Origin: Streptomyces sp. NBC_00341
Lineage (GTDB): Bacteria; Actinomycetota; Actinomycetes; Streptomycetales; Streptomycetaceae
Assembly (NCBI RefSeq): GCF_041435055.1
Contig: NZ_CP108002.1
Span: 8,432,001 to 8,496,000, forward strand
Direction: 5' to 3'
DNA length: 64,000 bases
Part shown: positions 47,306 through 57,025 of the stretch, one piece after another
How positions within the stretch are numbered: the stretch's first letter is position 1
How the letters are laid out: every line of letters begins with the position of its first letter
Position numbers and translations under genes: made by a program
The notes under the pieces: generated by a model
What the model was told of the DNA's origin: nothing
Databases searched by the model: none
The model's input: the letters and a program-made list of their open reading frames with translations, nothing else

Positions 47306-48670
47306 ATGCCCCACCTTCAGCAACATCGAAGCAGGCTGAGTGTGCGTCTGGGCACGGGCGCCGCCCTCACGGCGCTGCTCGCCGGGTGCAGCGGCGCCGG
47401 CGGCGGCAGCTCGTCCGGTGACAGCGAGTCGATCAACGTCCTCATGGTGAACAACCCGCAGATGGTCCAGTTGCAGAAGCTCACCGCGGCCAACTTCACG
47501 AAGGAGACCGGCATCAAGGTCCACTTCACGGTGCTGCCGGAGAACGACGTACGCGACAAGATCACCCAGGACTTCTCCAACCAGGCGGGCCAGTACGACG
47601 TGGCCACCATCAGTAACTTCGAGGTGCCGTTCTACGCGAAGAACGGCTGGCTGCACCCGCTCGACTCGTACGCCTCCAAGGACAAGGCGTTCGACCAGGG
47701 CGACATCCTCAAGCCGCTCCGCGACTCCCTCACCGCACAGGACGGCAAGCTCTACGCCGAGCCGTTCTACGGCGAGTCGTCCTTCCTCATGTACCGCAAG
47801 GACGTCTTCGCGGAGAAGAACCTGAAGATGCCCGCCAAACCCACCTGGCAGCAGGTCGCAGACCTGGCGGCCAAGGCGGACGGCGCCAGGAGCGGCATGA
47901 AGGGCATCTGCCTGCGCGGACTGCCGGGCTGGGGCGAGGTCATCGCCCCGCTCACCACCGTCGTCAACACCATGGGCGGTACCTGGTTCGACAAGGACTG
48001 GAACGCGAAGCTCGACACACCCGAGTTCAAGAAGGCCGTCCAGTTCTACGTCGACCTGGTGAAGAAGCACGGCGAGGCGGGCGCGCCCCAGTCCGGCTAC
48101 GCCGAGTGCCTCAACAACATGACGCAGGGCAAGACGGCCATGTGGTACGACGCCACCGCGGGCGCCGGATCACTGGAGGCCTCCGGCTCCCCGGTCAGGG
48201 GCAAGGTCGGATACGTGGCCGCACCCGTCGAGAAGACCGACACCTCCGGCTGGCTCTACACCTGGGCCTGGGGCATGCAGAAGGCCTCCAAGAAGACCGA
48301 CAGCGCCTGGAAGTTCATCTCCTGGGCCTCCGGCAAGGGGTACGAGAACCTCGTCGGGACGAAGGTCGGCTGGCCCGACGTGCCCGCGGGCAAGCGCGCC
48401 TCCACGTACTCCAACCAGGACTACCTGAAGGACGCCGCCGCGTTCGCGAGCGTCACCCGGCAGGCCATCGCCGGCGCGAACCCCCGCGACCCCGGCACCC
48501 AGCCGAGGCCGACCGTCGGCATCCAGTTCGTCGACATCCCGGAATTCACCGACCTCGGCACCAAGGTCTCGCAGGAGATCAGCGCCGCCATCGCCGGCCG
48601 CCAGTCGGTGTCCGACGCCCTCAAGACCTCGCAGACACTCGCCGAGAAGGTCGGCAAGGAGCAGCGGTGA
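47306..48670 (+). CDS. Polyol/sugar ABC transporter binding lipoprotein
   Basis: A 454-residue family 1 solute-binding protein. The signal peptide ends in LLAGC with Cys28 as the lipidated residue. The mature protein (VLMVNNPQMVQLQKLTAANFTKETGIKVHFTVLPENDVRDKITQDF) resembles sorbitol/mannitol-binding proteins such as SmoE. ATG 47306 is supported by AGGAG six bases upstream. Its stop overlaps the GTG of the first permease. With the dehydrogenase and kinase downstream, a sugar alcohol is the likely ligand. Confidence 0.87.
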   Translation: MPHLQQHRSRLSVRLGTGAALTALLAGCSGAGGGSSSGDSESINVLMVNNPQMVQLQKLTAANFTKETGIKVHFTVLPENDVRDKITQDFSNQAGQYDVATISNFEVPFYAKNGWLHPLDSYASKDKAFDQGDILKPLRDSLTAQDGKLYAEPFYGESSFLMYRKDVFAEKNLKMPAKPTWQQVADLAAKADGARSGMKGICLRGLPGWGEVIAPLTTVVNTMGGTWFDKDWNAKLDTPEFKKAVQFYVDLVKKHGEAGAPQSGYAECLNNMTQGKTAMWYDATAGAGSLEASGSPVRGKVGYVAAPVEKTDTSGWLYTWAWGMQKASKKTDSAWKFISWASGKGYENLVGTKVGWPDVPAGKRASTYSNQDYLKDAAAFASVTRQAIAGANPRDPGTQPRPTVGIQFVDIPEFTDLGTKVSQEISAAIAGRQSVSDALKTSQTLAEKVGKEQR

Positions 48671-49650
48671 GTGCCCCCGTATCCACCCCGGACGTCTCGT
48701 CGCCCGGCGCGCCGGATGACGCCGCCCCGCCCCGCAGGACCGTAAAGGCCCCCGGCCGGGCGCGCGTCTGGGCCACCCGCGCCCCGCTGCTCCCCGCCCT
48801 GGTCTTCCTGATCGCCGTCACCCAACTGCCGTTCGTGGCAACCGTGGTGGTCTCGTTCTTCGACTGGAACTCGCTCTCGCCCGACCAGCGCAGCTTCAGC
48901 GCGTTCGCCAACTACAAAGAGGTGTTCAGCGACCCGAGCCTGCGCGACTCGGTGGTCACCACGGTCCTGCTCACCGCCAGTGTCGTGATCGTCAGCGTCG
49001 TGCTCGGACTCCTGCTCGCCCTGCTGCTGGACCGCAAGTTCATCGGGCGGGGGTTCGTGCGCACCCTGCTGATCACACCCTTCCTGCTGGTGCCCGTCTC
49101 GGCGGCGCTGATGTGGAAACACGTCCTGTACAACCCGGAGTACGGGCTGCTGAACGGGGCCTGGGCCTGGTTCACCGGACTGTTCGGCGCCGACAGCCCC
49201 GCGCAGCCCGACTGGATCTCCGACATGCCGCTGGCCGCGGTCGCCACCGCCCTCGTCTGGCAGTGGACCCCGTTCATGATGCTCATCCTGCTCGCCGGGC
49301 TGCAGAGCCGGTCCGCAGAGCAGATGGAGGCCGCCCGGCTGGACGGCGCCAACGCCTGGCAGATGTTCTGCTTCCTGACCCTGCCGCACCTGCGCCGCTA
49401 CCTGGAACTCGGCGTGCTGCTCGGCTCGATCTACATCGTGCAGAACTTCGACGCGGTGTTCACCATCACCGCCGGCGGACTCGGCACGGCCAACCTCCCC
49501 TACACGATCTACCAGACCTTCTACCAAGCCCATGAATACGGACTGGCGTCCGCCGCGGGCGTGGTCGTGGTGATCGGCACCATCGTCGTCGCCACCTTCG
49601 CCCTGCGCGTGGTCTCGTCCCTCTTCAGCGAGGAGGCGAACCGGACATGA
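48667..49650 (+). CDS. Polyol/sugar ABC transporter permease 1
   Basis: A 327-residue MalF-type permease. A Pro/Ala-rich cytoplasmic start is followed by six helices, with the EAA loop at EQMEAARLDGANAWQMFCFLTLPHLRRY. GTG 48667 overlaps the binding-protein stop by four bases, and its own stop overlaps the next ATG. It pairs with the following permease. No ATPase gene is in the operon, so it probably uses a shared MsiK-like ATPase, as many Streptomyces sugar transporters do. Confidence 0.88.
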   Translation: MSAPVSTPDVSSPGAPDDAAPPRRTVKAPGRARVWATRAPLLPALVFLIAVTQLPFVATVVVSFFDWNSLSPDQRSFSAFANYKEVFSDPSLRDSVVTTVLLTASVVIVSVVLGLLLALLLDRKFIGRGFVRTLLITPFLLVPVSAALMWKHVLYNPEYGLLNGAWAWFTGLFGADSPAQPDWISDMPLAAVATALVWQWTPFMMLILLAGLQSRSAEQMEAARLDGANAWQMFCFLTLPHLRRYLELGVLLGSIYIVQNFDAVFTITAGGLGTANLPYTIYQTFYQAHEYGLASAAGVVVVIGTIVVATFALRVVSSLFSEEANRT

Positions 49651-50540
49651 GCAGTACCCTGACCGCCGCGCCCACCACCCGGCCGGGCCGCGCGGAACAC
49701 GCACGAACGGCGCGCAGGGGCAGGCGCCGCTCCACCGCCCTCGGCGTGGTCGCCTGGATCGTCGGCATCGTCTTCTGCGCACCCGCGCTCTGGATGCTGC
49801 TCACCTCCTTCCACTCGGAGGCCGACGCCGCGACCAATCCGCCGTCGCTCGGCGCGCCCCTCACCCTCGACGGCTACCGGGTGTTCTTCGGCGCCGGGGG
49901 AGGGGCCAGTCCCTGGCCGCCGCTGATCAACTCCGTGACCGCATCGGTCTTCTCCACGCTCTTCGTGCTCGTACTCGCGCTCCCCGCCGCGTACGCGCTC
50001 TCCATCAAGCGAGTGGAGAAGTGGACGGACGTGATGTTCTTCTTCCTGTCCACGAAGATGCTGCCGGTCGTCGCGGGGCTGCTGCCGGTGTACCTGTTCG
50101 CCAAGAACACCGGGATGCTGGACAACATCTGGTTCCTCGTCATCCTCTACACGTCGATGAATCTGCCGATCGCGGTATGGATGATGCAGTCCTTCCTGGC
50201 GGACGTGCCGGTCTCCATCATCGAGGCCGCCCAGGTCGACGGGGCCCGGCTGCCGACCGTGCTGACCAGGGTGGTGGCGCCGGTCGCCGCACCCGGAATC
50301 GCGGCCACCTCCCTCATCTGCTTCATCTTCAGCTGGAACGAACTGCTCTTCGCCCGGGTGCTCACCGGGGTGACGGCCCAGACCGCGCCCGTCTTCCTGA
50401 CGAGCCTCGTCACCAGCCAGGGGCTCTTCCTCGCCCAGCTGTGCGCCGCGTCCGTCGTCGTGTCCCTGCCGGTGCTCGCCGCCGGCTTCGCCGCTCAGGA
50501 CAAACTCGTCCAGGGCCTTTCTCTTGGAGCTGTCAAATGA
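49647..50540 (+). CDS. Polyol/sugar ABC transporter permease 2
   Basis: A 297-residue MalG-type permease with six helices and the EAA loop IIEAAQVDGARLPTVLTRVVAPVAAPGI. Its ATG overlaps the end of permease 1 (ATGA), and its stop overlaps the dehydrogenase ATG. Together the two permeases form the membrane channel for the lipoprotein-delivered polyol. Confidence 0.88.
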   Translation: MSSTLTAAPTTRPGRAEHARTARRGRRRSTALGVVAWIVGIVFCAPALWMLLTSFHSEADAATNPPSLGAPLTLDGYRVFFGAGGGASPWPPLINSVTASVFSTLFVLVLALPAAYALSIKRVEKWTDVMFFFLSTKMLPVVAGLLPVYLFAKNTGMLDNIWFLVILYTSMNLPIAVWMMQSFLADVPVSIIEAAQVDGARLPTVLTRVVAPVAAPGIAATSLICFIFSWNELLFARVLTGVTAQTAPVFLTSLVTSQGLFLAQLCAASVVVSLPVLAAGFAAQDKLVQGLSLGAVK

Positions 50541-51526
50541 GGGCTGCGATCATCGAGTCCATCGGCAAGGTGTCGGTCGAGACCGTCCCCGACCCCACCC
50601 CCGGTCCCCGGGACGTCGTTGTCGCCGTCCGGGCCTGCGGACTCTGCGGCACCGATCTGCACATCCTGCAGGGCGAGTTCGCCCCCGCGCTGCCGATCAT
50701 CCCCGGCCACGAGTTCGCCGGCGAGATCGTGGAGACCGGCTCCGGGGTGACCGAACTGGCCGTCGGGGACAAGGTCGCCGTCGATCCGTCGCTGCACTGC
50801 CACGAGTGCCACTACTGCCGCAGCGGGCGCGGGAACCTCTGCGACAACTGGAACGCGATCGGGGTCAGCAAGCCCGGCGGGGCAGCCGAGTTCGCCGTCG
50901 CCCCGGTGGCGAACTGCGTGAAGCTCCCGGACCACGTCGACGTGGCCACCGCGGCGCTGATCGAACCGCTCTCCTGCGCGGTACGCGGCTACGACGTGCT
51001 CAGCTCCACGCTGGGCGCCAAGGTGCTCATCTACGGTTCCGGCACCATGGGACTGATGATGCTGGAGCTCGCCAAACGCACCGGCGCCGCCTCCGTCGAC
51101 ATCCTGGACGTCAACCCGGACCGGCTGACCACCGCCGTCAGGCTCGGCGTCTCGCGCTCCGCCGCCTCCGCGGACGAACTGGAGACGGTAAGGGGCTGGG
51201 ACGTCGTCGTCGATGCCACCGGGAACGCGGGCGCCATCCAGGACGGCCTCGGCCGGGTCGCCAAGGGCGGCACGTTCCTCCAGTTCGGCGTCGCGGACTA
51301 CGCGACGAAGGCCGTCATCGAGCCGTACCGGATCTACAACCAGGAGATCACGATCACCGGCTCGATGGCCGTGCTGCACAGCTACGAGCGTGCCGCCGCG
51401 CTGTTCGCCGCGGGGGTCATCGACCCTGCGGTCTTCATCAGCGACCGGCTGCCGCTGGAGCAGTACCCCGAGGCACTGGAGCGGTTCAAGGCGGGCCTGG
51501 GCCGCAAGATCGTGGTCGAGCCGTGA
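50537..51526 (+). CDS. Zinc-dependent medium-chain (polyol) dehydrogenase
   Basis: A 329-residue medium-chain dehydrogenase. The catalytic zinc region is CGLCGTDLHILQGEF...GHEFAGEIVETG, and the structural zinc is held by four cysteines (CHECHYCRSGRGNLC). A Rossmann GSGTMG motif binds NAD(P). In this operon it most likely oxidises the imported sugar alcohol (sorbitol, mannitol or arabitol type) to a ketose. ATG 50537 overlaps the permease stop, and GGAG lies seven bases upstream. Confidence 0.88.
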   Translation: MRAAIIESIGKVSVETVPDPTPGPRDVVVAVRACGLCGTDLHILQGEFAPALPIIPGHEFAGEIVETGSGVTELAVGDKVAVDPSLHCHECHYCRSGRGNLCDNWNAIGVSKPGGAAEFAVAPVANCVKLPDHVDVATAALIEPLSCAVRGYDVLSSTLGAKVLIYGSGTMGLMMLELAKRTGAASVDILDVNPDRLTTAVRLGVSRSAASADELETVRGWDVVVDATGNAGAIQDGLGRVAKGGTFLQFGVADYATKAVIEPYRIYNQEITITGSMAVLHSYERAAALFAAGVIDPAVFISDRLPLEQYPEALERFKAGLGRKIVVEP

Positions 51527-52500
51527 CCGGTGGTCCCGATGCCGTCCTGGTGATGGGCGAGGCCCTCATCGACCTGGTGCCGTCCGCGGACGATCCGCGG
51601 ACGCACCGGGCCCAGCCCGGCGGCGCACCAGCCAACGTCGCCGCCGGGCTGGCCCGGCTCGGCACCCCCAGCTGGTTCGCGGGCGGGCTCGGCGGCGACG
51701 GATTCGCCCGCCTGATCGAGGAGCGGCTGGCCTCCGCCGGTACGCGACTCGACCTGTGCGCCCGCTCGGTGCTGCCCACCGCACTGGCCGTGGCGGACCC
51801 GGGCCCCGACGGCACCGGCTACCACTTCCACCTGGACGACACCGCCACCTTCCGGCTGCCGGAGCGTACGGCCGAGGTGGGCCGCTTCGGCGCCGTGTAC
51901 GCGGGCGGGCTCGCCGCGGTCGTCGCGCCCGCCGCAGGGGCGGTCGCCGCGACCGCGCGCGCCGGGGCCGAGCACTCCGTCCTGGTGGTCGACCCGAACG
52001 TGCGCGAGGACCGCACCCTCGACCAGGCGTCCGCCGTGCGCCGGCTGCGGGAGCTGTGCGGACGGGCCAGGATCCTCAAGGTCAGCGACGAGGACGTGGC
52101 CGTGCTCTGGCCGGGCGCGTCCCCGGAGGAGACCTGCGAGCGGCTGGCCGGGGAGAACCGGCTGGTGGTCCTCACCCGGGGCGCGGCGGGCAGCACAGCG
52201 TTCACCCCGGACCTGGAGCGGGCTTCGGTTGCCGCTGAGCGGGTCGAGGTGGTCAACACGATCGGCGCGGGTGACGCGTTCATGGCCGGGATGCTCAACT
52301 GGCTGAGCGACGCCGGGGCGTTCCGCGCCGGCGGCGCCGTACGGCTGTCGCGCGACAGGGCCGCGGAGATGCTGACGTTCGCCTCCCGGGTGGCGGCCTC
52401 CGTGGTCGCGCAGTCCGGGACGGAGCCGTCGCGGCCGCTGACAGCGGGCCCGGCTCAGGAGACGCCCACACCCCCGCTCAGGCCGCAGGCTCGATGGTGA
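51523..52500 (+). CDS. PfkB-family carbohydrate kinase (fructokinase-like)
   Basis: A 325-residue ribokinase-fold kinase. The N-terminal signature GGAPANVAAGLARLG and the C-terminal NTIGAGDAFMAGML with the catalytic Asp are intact. It probably phosphorylates the ketose made by the dehydrogenase, completing entry into central metabolism. GTG 51523 overlaps the dehydrogenase stop by four bases. Its last 23 bases overlap the end of the convergent molybdoenzyme gene. Confidence 0.88.
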   Translation: MTGGPDAVLVMGEALIDLVPSADDPRTHRAQPGGAPANVAAGLARLGTPSWFAGGLGGDGFARLIEERLASAGTRLDLCARSVLPTALAVADPGPDGTGYHFHLDDTATFRLPERTAEVGRFGAVYAGGLAAVVAPAAGAVAATARAGAEHSVLVVDPNVREDRTLDQASAVRRLRELCGRARILKVSDEDVAVLWPGASPEETCERLAGENRLVVLTRGAAGSTAFTPDLERASVAAERVEVVNTIGAGDAFMAGMLNWLSDAGAFRAGGAVRLSRDRAAEMLTFASRVAASVVAQSGTEPSRPLTAGPAQETPTPPLRPQARW

Positions 52501-54790
52501 CCTTGACGTGCTTCATGATCGGCTGGTCGCTCTGGGTGCTGTAGTCGCTGAGTGCGCAGAGCACGTTCATCTCGGGCATGTAACCGGCCGCGCAGCCACG
52601 TGGGATGTCGTAGGGGATGGCGAGGTAGCCGTTGAGGGACCGCGTGCTGCCGTCCTTGGCGGTGCTGGCGATGTCCACCGGGCCCATGTCCGCGATTCCG
52701 CGTTCGCGCATGTCGGCCCGGTTCATGAAGACGAGCGTGCGCAGGTTCTTGACGCCTCGGTAGCGGTCGTTGTCCGAGTAGATCGTGGTGTTCCACTGGT
52801 CGTGGGACCGCATCGTGCCGAGCGCCAGGGTGCCGGGGGCGGGGACGACGTCGGGCAGGGCGGCGGCGGAGAACTCGGCGCGTCCGGACGGCGTGAGGAA
52901 GACCAGTTCGCGGGCGGGCTGCATGATGCGGAAGCCGAGGGGCAGCCGCACCCGGCGGTTGAAGTCCTCGAAGCCGTCGAGCGCCTCGGCCATGGTGTCC
53001 CGGATGCGGTCGTAGTCCTCGATGTACCACTCCCAGGGCGTGGCGCTGTCGGGGAGGGCCGCGCGCGCCATGCCGGCGACGATTGCCGGTTCGGAGAGCA
53101 GGTGCGGTGAGGCGGGGCGCTTCATGCCGACCGACATGTGGACCATGCTCATCGAGTCCTCGACGGACGTGCTCTGGACGCCCTTGCGCTGGTGGTCCTT
53201 CTCGGTGCGGCCGAGGCACGGGAGGATGAGGGCTCGGCGGCCGTGGACGACGTGGCTTCGGTTCAGCTTGGTGCTCACCTGCACGGTCAGGTCGCAGGAG
53301 CGCAGGGCCGCGTAGGTGTAGGGGGTGTCGGGTGCGGCGAGGGCGAAGTTGCCGCCCATGGCGACGAACACCTTCACGTCGCCGCTGTGCATCGCCGGGA
53401 TGGTGCGGACGGTGTCCAGGCCGTGCTCACGGGGCGGTTCGATGTCGCAGGCCGCGGCGAGGCGGTCGAGGAACGCGTCGGTGGGGCGGTGATCGATCCC
53501 GCAGGTGCGATTGCCCTGGACGTTGCTGTGCCCCCGCACGGGGGAGGGGCCGGCGCCCTCGCGCCCCAGATTGCCTCGCAGCAGAAGGAGGTTGACGATC
53601 TCCCGGACGGTGTCGACGCCGTGTTCGTGCTGGGTCAGCCCGAGACACCAGCTGACGATGGAGCGGTCGGCCTCGCTGTACACGCGCGCGGCCTTCAGGA
53701 TGTCGGCGCGGCCCAGCCCGGACTGCTCCTCGATCTCGCTCCACGGGGTGGCCTCGCACAGGGCGCGGTAGTCCTCGAAGCCGGTGGTGTGGCGGTCGAT
53801 GAACACCCGGTCCAGCGCCTTGGGGTCGGATGCGGACTGCTCCAGGACCGCCTTCGCCATGCCGCGCAGGAGGGCCATGTCCCCGCCGATGCGGGGCTGC
53901 AGGTTCAGGGTGCTGGTCCGTGTCGCCTTGACGAGGGCCATGTCGGTGAAGTCGTGGGGCACGATGGTGCGGGTGGCGGCGGCCTCGACCATCGGATTGA
54001 CGTGGACGATCTGGGCGCCGCGACGGTAGGCCTCGGCCAGCGCGGTGAGCATCCTGGGTGCGTTGGAGGCGGCGTTGACCCCCAGGATGAACAGGGCGTC
54101 GGCACTCTCCCAGTCCTTGAGGTCGACAGTTCCCTTGCCTGTGCCGAGCGAGGCGTGCAGGGCGCGTCCGCTGGCTTCGTGACACATGTTGGAGCAGTCC
54201 GGCAGGTTGTTCGTGCCCAGTTCACGGGCCATGAGCTGGTAGAGGAACGTGGCCTCGTTGCCGAGGCGGCCGGAGGTGTAGAACGAGGCCTGGTTGGGGT
54301 CGTCCAGCCCGCGCAGGGCACTGCCGACGACCTCGAACGCGTCCTTCCAGCTGATCGGGACGTAGTGGTCCGTCCCGGGGTCGTAGACCATCGGCTCGGT
54401 GAGCCGGCCCTGGTTCTCCAGGTCGTAGTCGCTCCACTCGGAGAGCTCGGTCACCGAATGGGCGGCGAAGAACTCGCGCCCGACCCGCTTGCGGGTCATT
54501 TCCCAGGTGACGTGCTTGATCCCGTTCTCACAGATGTCCAGGTGCAGGCCTTTGGTGTCGTCGGGCCAGGCGCATCCCGGGCAGTCGAACCCGCCGTTCT
54601 CATGGTTCATCCGCATGATCGCCCGCGGGCCGTCCACGAGCGCGCCCTCGTGCACCAGGAACTGGCTCACACTCTTCGCCGCGCCCCAGCCGGCGGCGGG
54701 GTGGCGATAGGGGCGGAATTCCGGACCCGCTTCGGGGGTGGGGCCCACCTCGGGCTCCAGGCGTTCCGGATCGTCACGGTGGGGCCTCAT
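52478..54790 (-). CDS. FdhF/YdeP-type molybdopterin oxidoreductase alpha subunit
   Basis: A 770-residue protein of the formate-dehydrogenase-H-like family. Characteristic parts are GGFDCPGCAWPD near residue 70, the active-site region NNLPDCSNMCHEASG, and the C-terminal molybdopterin-guanine-dinucleotide domain (GYMPEMNVLCALSDYSTQSDQP). It lacks the full four-cysteine iron-sulfur motif of true formate dehydrogenases, as YdeP does, so its reaction is uncertain. No FdhD or electron-transfer partner is adjacent. It diverges from a DUF1345 membrane protein. Confidence 0.85.
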   Translation of the reverse strand: MRPHRDDPERLEPEVGPTPEAGPEFRPYRHPAAGWGAAKSVSQFLVHEGALVDGPRAIMRMNHENGGFDCPGCAWPDDTKGLHLDICENGIKHVTWEMTRKRVGREFFAAHSVTELSEWSDYDLENQGRLTEPMVYDPGTDHYVPISWKDAFEVVGSALRGLDDPNQASFYTSGRLGNEATFLYQLMARELGTNNLPDCSNMCHEASGRALHASLGTGKGTVDLKDWESADALFILGVNAASNAPRMLTALAEAYRRGAQIVHVNPMVEAAATRTIVPHDFTDMALVKATRTSTLNLQPRIGGDMALLRGMAKAVLEQSASDPKALDRVFIDRHTTGFEDYRALCEATPWSEIEEQSGLGRADILKAARVYSEADRSIVSWCLGLTQHEHGVDTVREIVNLLLLRGNLGREGAGPSPVRGHSNVQGNRTCGIDHRPTDAFLDRLAAACDIEPPREHGLDTVRTIPAMHSGDVKVFVAMGGNFALAAPDTPYTYAALRSCDLTVQVSTKLNRSHVVHGRRALILPCLGRTEKDHQRKGVQSTSVEDSMSMVHMSVGMKRPASPHLLSEPAIVAGMARAALPDSATPWEWYIEDYDRIRDTMAEALDGFEDFNRRVRLPLGFRIMQPARELVFLTPSGRAEFSAAALPDVVPAPGTLALGTMRSHDQWNTTIYSDNDRYRGVKNLRTLVFMNRADMRERGIADMGPVDIASTAKDGSTRSLNGYLAIPYDIPRGCAAGYMPEMNVLCALSDYSTQSDQPIMKHVKVTIEPAA

Positions 54791-54996
54791 GACTGTTGAC
54801 CTTCCGCCATTCGGGCAAATGGGTACAGAACATTACTACTGGGAAAAATATGTGGGCCGGTAGGGGCGCGCCACTCGACGTCCAGGACGGTTGGCGAATT
54901 CGCCGGGTCTGCCGGACTGCCGCCCGGCTCAGGCGCGGATAGCCTGAGACAGCCCTCGCTTCACCGCGTTGCCGAGGCAGCCCTCCCGAGGTCCCC

Positions 54997-55632
54997 ATGA
55001 GCGATTGGCTGGTGCTTTCCGCCCTTCCCCGGCTCGTCGGAGCGGCGGTCGTCGGAGCGGCGGCGGGCGCGGTCGTAGGCGTGCTGACCAGTGCGCAGCT
55101 GGGCGTCCTCGCCGCGATCGCGGCGGCGGAGACGGCCTTCGTGGTGACGGGGTGGATCGCCCTGTGGCCCATGACAGCCGCGGCCACCCATCACAACGCC
55201 CGGCGCGAGGAGTTCCGGCCCGTCATCGAGGAGCTCGCGGTCGTCGGGTCCGCCGTGTCCGGTCTCGTCGGCATCGTGGCGCTGCTTCTGGTGGGCGACC
55301 CGGGTCTGAACCATGCCGCGGCTGTCACGGCACTCTGCGGAGTGTTCATGGCCTGGGCGGCACTGCACCTGATGTACGCCGCCCGGTACGCGTACATCTA
55401 CTACCTGCCGCCGGAGGGCGGGATCGACTTCAACACCGACGACCCGCCGCGCTACAGCGACTTCCTCTACTTCAGTTACAACCTCGGCATGACCTACCAG
55501 GTCTCCGACACCGACGTCTCCAGTCCCCGGATCCGCGCGGTCGCCCTCCGGCACTGCCTGCTGTCGTACGTCTTCGGAGCGAGCATCCTGGCCACGACCA
55601 TCAACCTCGTCGCCGGAATCGTCACGGGCTGA
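54997..55632 (+). CDS. DUF1345 membrane protein
   Basis: A 211-residue protein with four to five hydrophobic segments. The segment [46 protein letters not shown] is the signature of DUF1345, a family of unknown function. GAGG lies five bases before the ATG. It is divergent from the molybdoenzyme, sharing a 206-bp control region. Confidence 0.87.
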   Translation: MSDWLVLSALPRLVGAAVVGAAAGAVVGVLTSAQLGVLAAIAAAETAFVVTGWIALWPMTAAATHHNARREEFRPVIEELAVVGSAVSGLVGIVALLLVGDPGLNHAAAVTALCGVFMAWAALHLMYAARYAYIYYLPPEGGIDFNTDDPPRYSDFLYFSYNLGMTYQVSDTDVSSPRIRAVALRHCLLSYVFGASILATTINLVAGIVTG

Positions 55633-55653
55633 CCCGCGCCGGCCGCCGGAGCC

Positions 55654-55685
55654 CCGGCGTTCATGAGCTCCGGCGTTCACGAGCA
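55654..55685. repeat. 16-bp direct tandem repeat
   Basis: CCGGCGTTCATGAGCT (55654-55669) is followed directly by CCGGCGTTCACGAGCA (55670-55685). It lies in the short gap between two convergent genes. No function is evident. Confidence 0.6.
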
Positions 55686-55714
55686 CCGGGACAACACGCT
55701 CGCCGGGCCTCGCG

Positions 55715-55894
55715 TCAACGTCTGCGCGAACCGCTACGCCCCCATCCGGTGCCGATGCCGCCCACGTGCAGGGCCAGGGCAGTGAGGCCGAGCAGCATCA
55801 CATTCACCGAGGAGAAGACGTCGTTCGTCGCGATGTCGGCGGCGTTGATCAGGAAGGCGATGAAGAAGAGCACAGCTGCGACGATTCCCAGCAT
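55715..55894 (-). CDS. Small two-helix membrane protein
   Basis: A 59-residue protein beginning MLGIVAAVLFFIAFLINAADI, with two hydrophobic helices and a basic, Gly/Arg-rich tail. ATG 55894 has GGGAG eight bases upstream, a good signal, while an upstream in-frame extension does not resemble a protein N-terminus. Such tiny membrane proteins are common in Streptomyces; the function is unknown. Confidence 0.65.
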   Translation of the reverse strand: MLGIVAAVLFFIAFLINAADIATNDVFSSVNVMLLGLTALALHVGGIGTGWGRSGSRRR

Positions 55895-56129
55895 GGTCGG
55901 GACTCCCTTTTTGATTGGGTGAAGTGTGGGTGCAGCCCGTGTGCCCCTGTTCAACACACCCATGTGTCGATAGGGCGTTCGATGCGTCGGATCGTTGGCG
56001 GTGACCGCCGGTTGGTTCGGCGACGGGCCCGGACCAATCCGTTACGACGACGGCACCGAATAGACGACATCAGCGACCGAACGCGGTTCCGGTTCTGTGA
56101 CCGGAACCGCCGGAAGGGGATGCGTCTTC

Positions 56130-56957
56130 GTGAATGCCCGCCGTTCAACCCGTCTCACCGCCTTGCTGGCCGTGCCCGCCGCGCTCACGCTCTGCGCGGC
56201 CGTGCCCGCCATGGCGCACGACGGCCATGTCGCCGGCAGTACGACGAAAGCCGCAGACGGTGACACGTACCAGATCGATCTGAACCAGTTGAACAACTCC
56301 GGCGCGAGTGGCACGGCCCTGGTGAGCGTGGAGGGCGACAAGCTCACCGTGAAGATCGAGGCCGAGGGGCTGGTGCCCGGTCAGCCGCACGCGCAGCACA
56401 TCCACGGCTCGACCGACGGCCATGACTTCCACTGCCCGGACATGAGCGCGGACAAGGACGGTGACGGCATCGTCAGCACGGCCGAGGGGCTGCCGGTGTA
56501 CGGGGACATCAACATCTCCCTGACCACCAAGGGCGACACGTCCAAGGACAGCGGTCTCGCGGTCGACCGGATGCCCGTGGCGGACAAGGACGGGAAGCTG
56601 AGCTACTCCCGGACGATCCCCGTCTCGCACGCCGTCGTCGAGCACATCAAGGATCTGCACGTCGTCCAGCACGGCATCGACCCGAACGGCAACGCCAAGT
56701 ACGACTTCGGCAAGGGGAAGAGCGAACTCGACCCGAAGCTGCCGCAGGAGGCCACCGCTCCGGCGAGCTGCGGCATGGTCAAGGGCGCCGCGGTCGGCTC
56801 CATGCCGACGGGTGGCGTCGAGACCGGAAGCGGGAGCACGGCGGGCGTGGAGTCGCCCGGACTGTTCGCGGCGGGCGGCGCGGCCGTTCTCGCGGCGGGC
56901 GGACTGTTCGTCGTACGGCGCCGCACGCGCACGGCCCACGCCCGGCACGACAGCTGA
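56130..56957 (+). CDS. Secreted CHRD-like domain protein with C-terminal membrane anchor
   Basis: A 275-residue exported protein. A signal peptide (cleavage near AMA-HD) is followed by a CHRD-like domain with HIHG and DFHCPD stretches and an EF-hand-like loop (DKDGDGIVSTAE). The C-terminus has a hydrophobic helix and Arg tail (GLFAAGGAAVLAAGGLFVVRRR), the shape of a sortase sorting signal but without an obvious LPxTG; PTGG or ESPG precede it. The class F sortase gene 68 bp downstream is probably its partner. GTG 56130 follows GGAAGGGGA. Confidence 0.8.
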   Translation: MNARRSTRLTALLAVPAALTLCAAVPAMAHDGHVAGSTTKAADGDTYQIDLNQLNNSGASGTALVSVEGDKLTVKIEAEGLVPGQPHAQHIHGSTDGHDFHCPDMSADKDGDGIVSTAEGLPVYGDINISLTTKGDTSKDSGLAVDRMPVADKDGKLSYSRTIPVSHAVVEHIKDLHVVQHGIDPNGNAKYDFGKGKSELDPKLPQEATAPASCGMVKGAAVGSMPTGGVETGSGSTAGVESPGLFAAGGAAVLAAGGLFVVRRRTRTAHARHDS

Positions 56958-57025
56958 GGCGCTCCGCACCGGCGGACGCACCGTCGGATGCCCCGTAACG
57001 GCCGGACGCAGGGACAGGTGAAGCG

